Shown here in pieces: positions 13,248 to 15,859 of a DNA stretch of 15,859 nucleotides. A model generated the notes under the pieces. That model ran no database searches, had not been told where the DNA came from, and saw nothing but the letters and a program-made list of their open reading frames with translations. The position numbers and the translations under genes are program-made. Location: contig JACQVU010000336.1 in assembly GCA_016209585.1 (NCBI GenBank), positions 1-15,859 of the forward strand, given 5' to 3'. This stretch comes from Planctomycetota bacterium (GTDB lineage Bacteria; Planctomycetota; UBA8742; JACQVU01). The first letter of the stretch is position 1. Every line of letters starts with the position of its first letter.

Positions 13248-15135
13248 TTATTTCGACGACGACCTCCTGCTGGAGGGCAAGTTCGACCGCCACATCTTCG
13301 TGCGGCTCCTTTTGTACGCCCGGCCCCACGCGCGGCTGGCCGCGTTCGCGTTCGCGCTGGTGCTCTTCGCCACGGCGTTCTCGCTGGCCATGCCGGCGCT
13401 GGTGGGGCAGATCATCGACCGCCTGGCGCCCTCGGCTGGCGCGCGGGAGCGGATCATCGCCCCCTTCCTCGACCACCGCGCCCTGGCCCTCTGTTACGTG
13501 GGCTTCGAACTGCTGCGCTTCGTCAACACCTGGCTCCAGACCTATCTCCTGCAGGTGCTGGGACAACGCGTGATCTACGACGTGCGCATGCACCTCTTCC
13601 GGCGGCTGCAACGCATGCCCCTGGCTTTCTTCAATCGTCAGCCGGTCGGCCGGCTGGTGACGCGACTGGCGTTCGACGTGGACAGTCTCACCGAGATGTT
13701 CTCGGCCGGGCTGGTCACGGTGTTCATGGACGTCTGTCTCATCCTCGGCATCTCCGTGATGCTGGTGGTCACCCACCCGCGCCTGGGGCTGATCGCCCTC
13801 TTGGTGCTGCCGGCGCTGGTGACGGTCACCTGGGTGTTCCGGTATTTCGCGCGCCGGGCCTACCGCGACGTGGCGCGGCAGCGCTCCATCCTCAACGCCT
13901 ACATGGCGGAGAACGTGAACGGCGTCCGGGTGGTGCAGGCCTTCGCGCGCGAGCCGGTCTCGCGCCGGGGCTACGAAGAGCGCAACGACCTCCTGCTGCG
14001 CTACAACCTGAAATCGGTCACGGTCTACGCGCTCTTCCAGCCCTCGTTCTCGATCCTGACGGCGGTGGGCCGCTCGATCGTCATCGGCGTGGTGGGCCTG
14101 GCCGTGCTCCGGGGGGAGGTGTCTTTGGGGGTCTTCACCCAGTTCTTCTTCCTGGTGTCGATGATGGTGGAGCCGCTGCAGGACCTGGCCGAAAAATACA
14201 ACATTCTGCAGACGGCCATGGCGTCGGCCGACCGCATCTTCCGCATCATGGACGATCCCCCGGACCCGGCGCTGGCGACGCCGCGGCTTCCCGCCGCGCC
14301 GAGGGAGGCGCGCGGCGAGATCGAGTTCCGCGACGCGCGCTTCTCGTACGTGAAGGGCGAGGAGGTGCTGCGCGGCGTCTCGTTCGCCGTCCGGCCGGGC
14401 GAATCCGTGGCGCTGGTGGGCCACACCGGCGCCGGCAAGAGCACCATCATCACGCTGTTGACGCGCTTCTACGACCTGGACTCCGGCGCCGTGCTGCTCG
14501 ACGGCCGCGACCTGCGCCAGTGGCACCCCGACGATCTGCGGCGGCAGATCACCGTGGTGCACCAGGACGTCTTCCTGTTCGCCGGCGACATCCGGGGCAA
14601 CATCGCCCTCGGCGACGCCTACCCCCACGCGGCCGTGGAGCAGGCCGCGCGCCTGGCCGGGGCGCACGACTTCATCTCCCGCCTGCCGCGCGGGTACGAC
14701 GAGCCGGTGATGGAAGGCGGGGTGACGCTCTCCGCCGGCCAGCGGCAACTCATCGGCTTCGCGCGGGCGATCCTGCGCGCTCCGCCCATCCTGGTGCTGG
14801 ACGAGGCCACCAGCAACATCGACAGCCGGGCGGAGCGGCAGATCCAGGAGGCCACGGCGCGGGTGACGAACGGACGCACGTCGATCATCATCGCCCACCG
14901 GCTCTCGACGGTGCAGCGGTGTGATCGCCTCATCGTGCTGCACCACGGGCAGATCGCCGAAACGGGCACGCACCAGCAATTGCTGGCGCGGCGTGGAATC
15001 TACCGCAAACTGTATGAACTTCAGTTCGCCCCCCAGGCCGAGGGCCGGCGTCCGCTCTCAGCCGCGCCCATCCCGGAGCCACCGGCGGCTGACGCCCTCG
15101 TGCCCGACCGGGAGTGGGCCGCCGGGCGGGATTGA
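13237..15135 (+). CDS. ABC exporter half-transporter, catalytic subunit (BmrD/MdlB-like)
   Basis: A 632-residue exporter half with a membrane domain (about 1-340) and a nucleotide-binding domain: Walker A GHTGAGKS at 395-402, Q-loop Gln443, signature LSAGQ at 498-502 (non-canonical second Gly), Walker B VLDEATSNIDS with catalytic Glu523, and switch His554. LSAGQ paired with an intact glutamate is the BmrD/MdlB pattern. In the heterodimer, the partner's LSGGQ plus this Glu523 form the active ATP site, while this LSAGQ plus the partner's Asp531 form the degenerate one. ATG 13237 is preferred over GTG 13222 because GGAG lies five bases before it. The C-terminus carries a 35-residue Pro/Ala-rich tail after the domain. 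Confidence 0.94.
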   Translation: MAGSYFDDDLLLEGKFDRHIFVRLLLYARPHARLAAFAFALVLFATAFSLAMPALVGQIIDRLAPSAGARERIIAPFLDHRALALCYVGFELLRFVNTWLQTYLLQVLGQRVIYDVRMHLFRRLQRMPLAFFNRQPVGRLVTRLAFDVDSLTEMFSAGLVTVFMDVCLILGISVMLVVTHPRLGLIALLVLPALVTVTWVFRYFARRAYRDVARQRSILNAYMAENVNGVRVVQAFAREPVSRRGYEERNDLLLRYNLKSVTVYALFQPSFSILTAVGRSIVIGVVGLAVLRGEVSLGVFTQFFFLVSMMVEPLQDLAEKYNILQTAMASADRIFRIMDDPPDPALATPRLPAAPREARGEIEFRDARFSYVKGEEVLRGVSFAVRPGESVALVGHTGAGKSTIITLLTRFYDLDSGAVLLDGRDLRQWHPDDLRRQITVVHQDVFLFAGDIRGNIALGDAYPHAAVEQAARLAGAHDFISRLPRGYDEPVMEGGVTLSAGQRQLIGFARAILRAPPILVLDEATSNIDSRAERQIQEATARVTNGRTSIIIAHRLSTVQRCDRLIVLHHGQIAETGTHQQLLARRGIYRKLYELQFAPQAEGRRPLSAAPIPEPPAADALVPDREWAAGRD

Positions 15136-15150
15136 GGATAGAATGATGCC

Positions 15151-15603
15151 ATGACCGCCACGGTTTCTTTCTGCGCCTCCACCGTCCTGGCCAGTTGGCT
15201 GGTTGACGCGCCGCTGCTCCTGCTCTTCGGCGTGGGGTTCGTCGGCGTGGCGGCGGCGCTGGCCATACCGGGCGAGCGGCGCTACCGGGTGGCGCGCGGG
15301 TTGTTCGTGGTGGTCACGCTGGCGGCGTTCTGGGGCATCTCCACCGCGCTCTACCTGGACGGTCCTCCGGGCGATCCCGACCCGCGCCTGGCCTGGATGT
15401 ATCGCCGCTTGGGGGCGGAGTGCGGCCGGGACTTCGTTATCAACTCGGGGGTGTTCGGTTTCGAGTGGCGCGACCCTTCGCTCCTCACGACGCTCCTGGG
15501 AGGGTTCATCTTCGCCACCTATCCGATTTGGTTGTGGTTCGGCCTGCGCCTGGGCGAGCGCCTGTTCGCCAGGCGGCTCGCGCGGGTGATGGCGCTGCCG
15601 TAA
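15151..15603 (+). CDS. Small membrane protein of unknown function
   Basis: A 150-residue protein I do not recognise. It has about three hydrophobic segments, at roughly 13-39 (VLASWLVDAPLLLLFGVGFV onward), 48-66 and 113-133, and a basic C-terminus (RLGERLFARRLAR), which by the positive-inside rule would be cytoplasmic. A soluble loop at about 70-110 contains RLGAECGRDFVINSGVFGFE, with one cysteine. It starts 15 bases after the ABC stop with GAGG about 13 bases before the ATG, so it is probably the third gene of the operon. Two out-of-frame ATGs (15143 and 15146) precede the start. A role with the exporter is only suggested by position. Confidence 0.7.
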   Translation: MTATVSFCASTVLASWLVDAPLLLLFGVGFVGVAAALAIPGERRYRVARGLFVVVTLAAFWGISTALYLDGPPGDPDPRLAWMYRRLGAECGRDFVINSGVFGFEWRDPSLLTTLLGGFIFATYPIWLWFGLRLGERLFARRLARVMALP

Positions 15604-15632
15604 AAGCCCGTCCGCCAAGCGCGAAGGGCATC

Positions 15633-15783
15633 CAAGCCGCCCTCGCGCGCGGGGAGACGCCGGGGTGCAGGCGCATCGACCAGGGGCGGACGGCAAGCCG
15701 CCCTCGCGCGCGGGGAGACGCCGTTCCGCCAAACCCCGTCAACCACCAGGAGTTCAAGCCGCCCTCGCGCGCGGGGAGACGCC
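15633..15783. CRISPR. Short CRISPR-like array: three 29-bp repeats, two 32-bp spacers
   Basis: Three identical 29-bp repeats at 15633-15661, 15694-15722 and 15755-15783 start CAAGCCGCC, contain a CG-rich core, and end GGGGAGACGCC. The period is exactly 61 bp, leaving two different 32-bp spacers (15662-15693 and 15723-15754). A 29+32 layout and a partly palindromic core ending GCGGGGA are typical of type I-E arrays. No repeat occurs at the next expected position (15816), no degenerate repeat is evident upstream, no AT-rich leader is seen and no cas gene lies in the window. It could be a decayed or orphan array, the end of a larger one, or a dispersed GC-rich repeat. Transcription direction is not determined. 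Confidence 0.6.
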
Positions 15784-15859
15784 CATCGGCGTCGACGTCG
15801 GCTCGCGCACGTCGGAGGAGATCGCCGTCTCCATCGTCGCCCGGCTCATCCAGGTGAAG
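15782..15859 (+). pseudogene. XdhC-like C-terminal fragment fused to the repeat array
   Basis: From 15782 to the window end there are 26 sense codons reading PIGVDVGSRTSEEIAVSIVA, then RLIQVK. This matches the C-terminal signature of XdhC/CoxI-family molybdenum-enzyme maturation proteins (PIGLDIGA-TPEEIAVSI-AE). Such proteins need some 200 or more residues upstream, but the bases before it are the repeat array, and no XdhC sequence is found in any frame there. The fragment begins exactly where the last repeat ends. Options are a gene broken by insertion or recombination, or an assembly join. The stop codon lies beyond the window. Confidence 0.5.

Noticed and set aside
11268..14979. Two minus-strand frames of about 600-650 codons opposite the ABC genes
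   Set aside because: Both are antisense shadows of intact ABC transporters and show no motif.
15420..15857. A 145-codon plus-strand frame through the repeat array
   Set aside because: Its start is out of frame inside the small membrane protein, and the rest is translated repeat and spacer sequence.

Overview
The window is about 15.9 kb of GC-rich bacterial chromosome. It carries housekeeping and respiratory genes and no phage, transposase or plasmid genes. Aerobic cytochrome c oxidase, a type II lipoprotein signal, high GC, WD40 repeats and many short intergenic repeat families would fit Planctomycetota or a neighbouring phylum. That placement is only an inference. The odd length and the incomplete gene at each end suggest this may be a whole contig.

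Layout: (1) 1-1991, plus strand: the last 58 codons of gyrB, then an OLD-like ATPase/TOPRIM protein. (2) 2035-4817, minus strand: a single-domain response regulator whose stop overlaps the start of priA (ATGA), behind a recognisable promoter. (3) 4968-6894, minus strand: an Rrf2-family regulator with a likely Fe-S cysteine set, followed by an MFS transporter. (4) 7169-10084, plus strand: coxB-coxA, divergent from the Rrf2 gene; no coxC or assembly gene lies nearby. (5) 10085-11399: a repeat-rich stretch with an inverted-repeat element, a membrane-anchored protein with only two WD40 repeats, and a small lipoprotein candidate. (6) 11400-15603, plus strand: a heterodimeric ABC exporter pair of the BmrC/BmrD (MdlA/MdlB) kind and a small membrane protein. 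(7) 15633-15783: three identical 29-bp repeats at exactly 61-bp spacing, CRISPR-like, running directly into 26 codons that resemble the C-terminus of XdhC.

Functional links: the Rrf2 regulator may control the divergent cox genes; a perfect 14-bp palindrome sits just before their putative promoter. The two ABC half-transporters have complementary defects (Asp for the catalytic Glu in one, LSAGQ for LSGGQ in the other), which predicts one dead and one active ATP site in the heterodimer. The response regulator and priA should be made from one transcript.

The most unusual points are the CRISPR-like array fused to an xdhC end, the apparent loss of the K-channel lysine in CoxA, a roughly 67-residue insertion in the CuA domain of CoxB, and period-7 tandem repeats that supply start-codon and promoter sequence. 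I did not find a complete undescribed multi-gene system. The OLD-like ATPase/TOPRIM gene is the best single candidate for a defence-type function.
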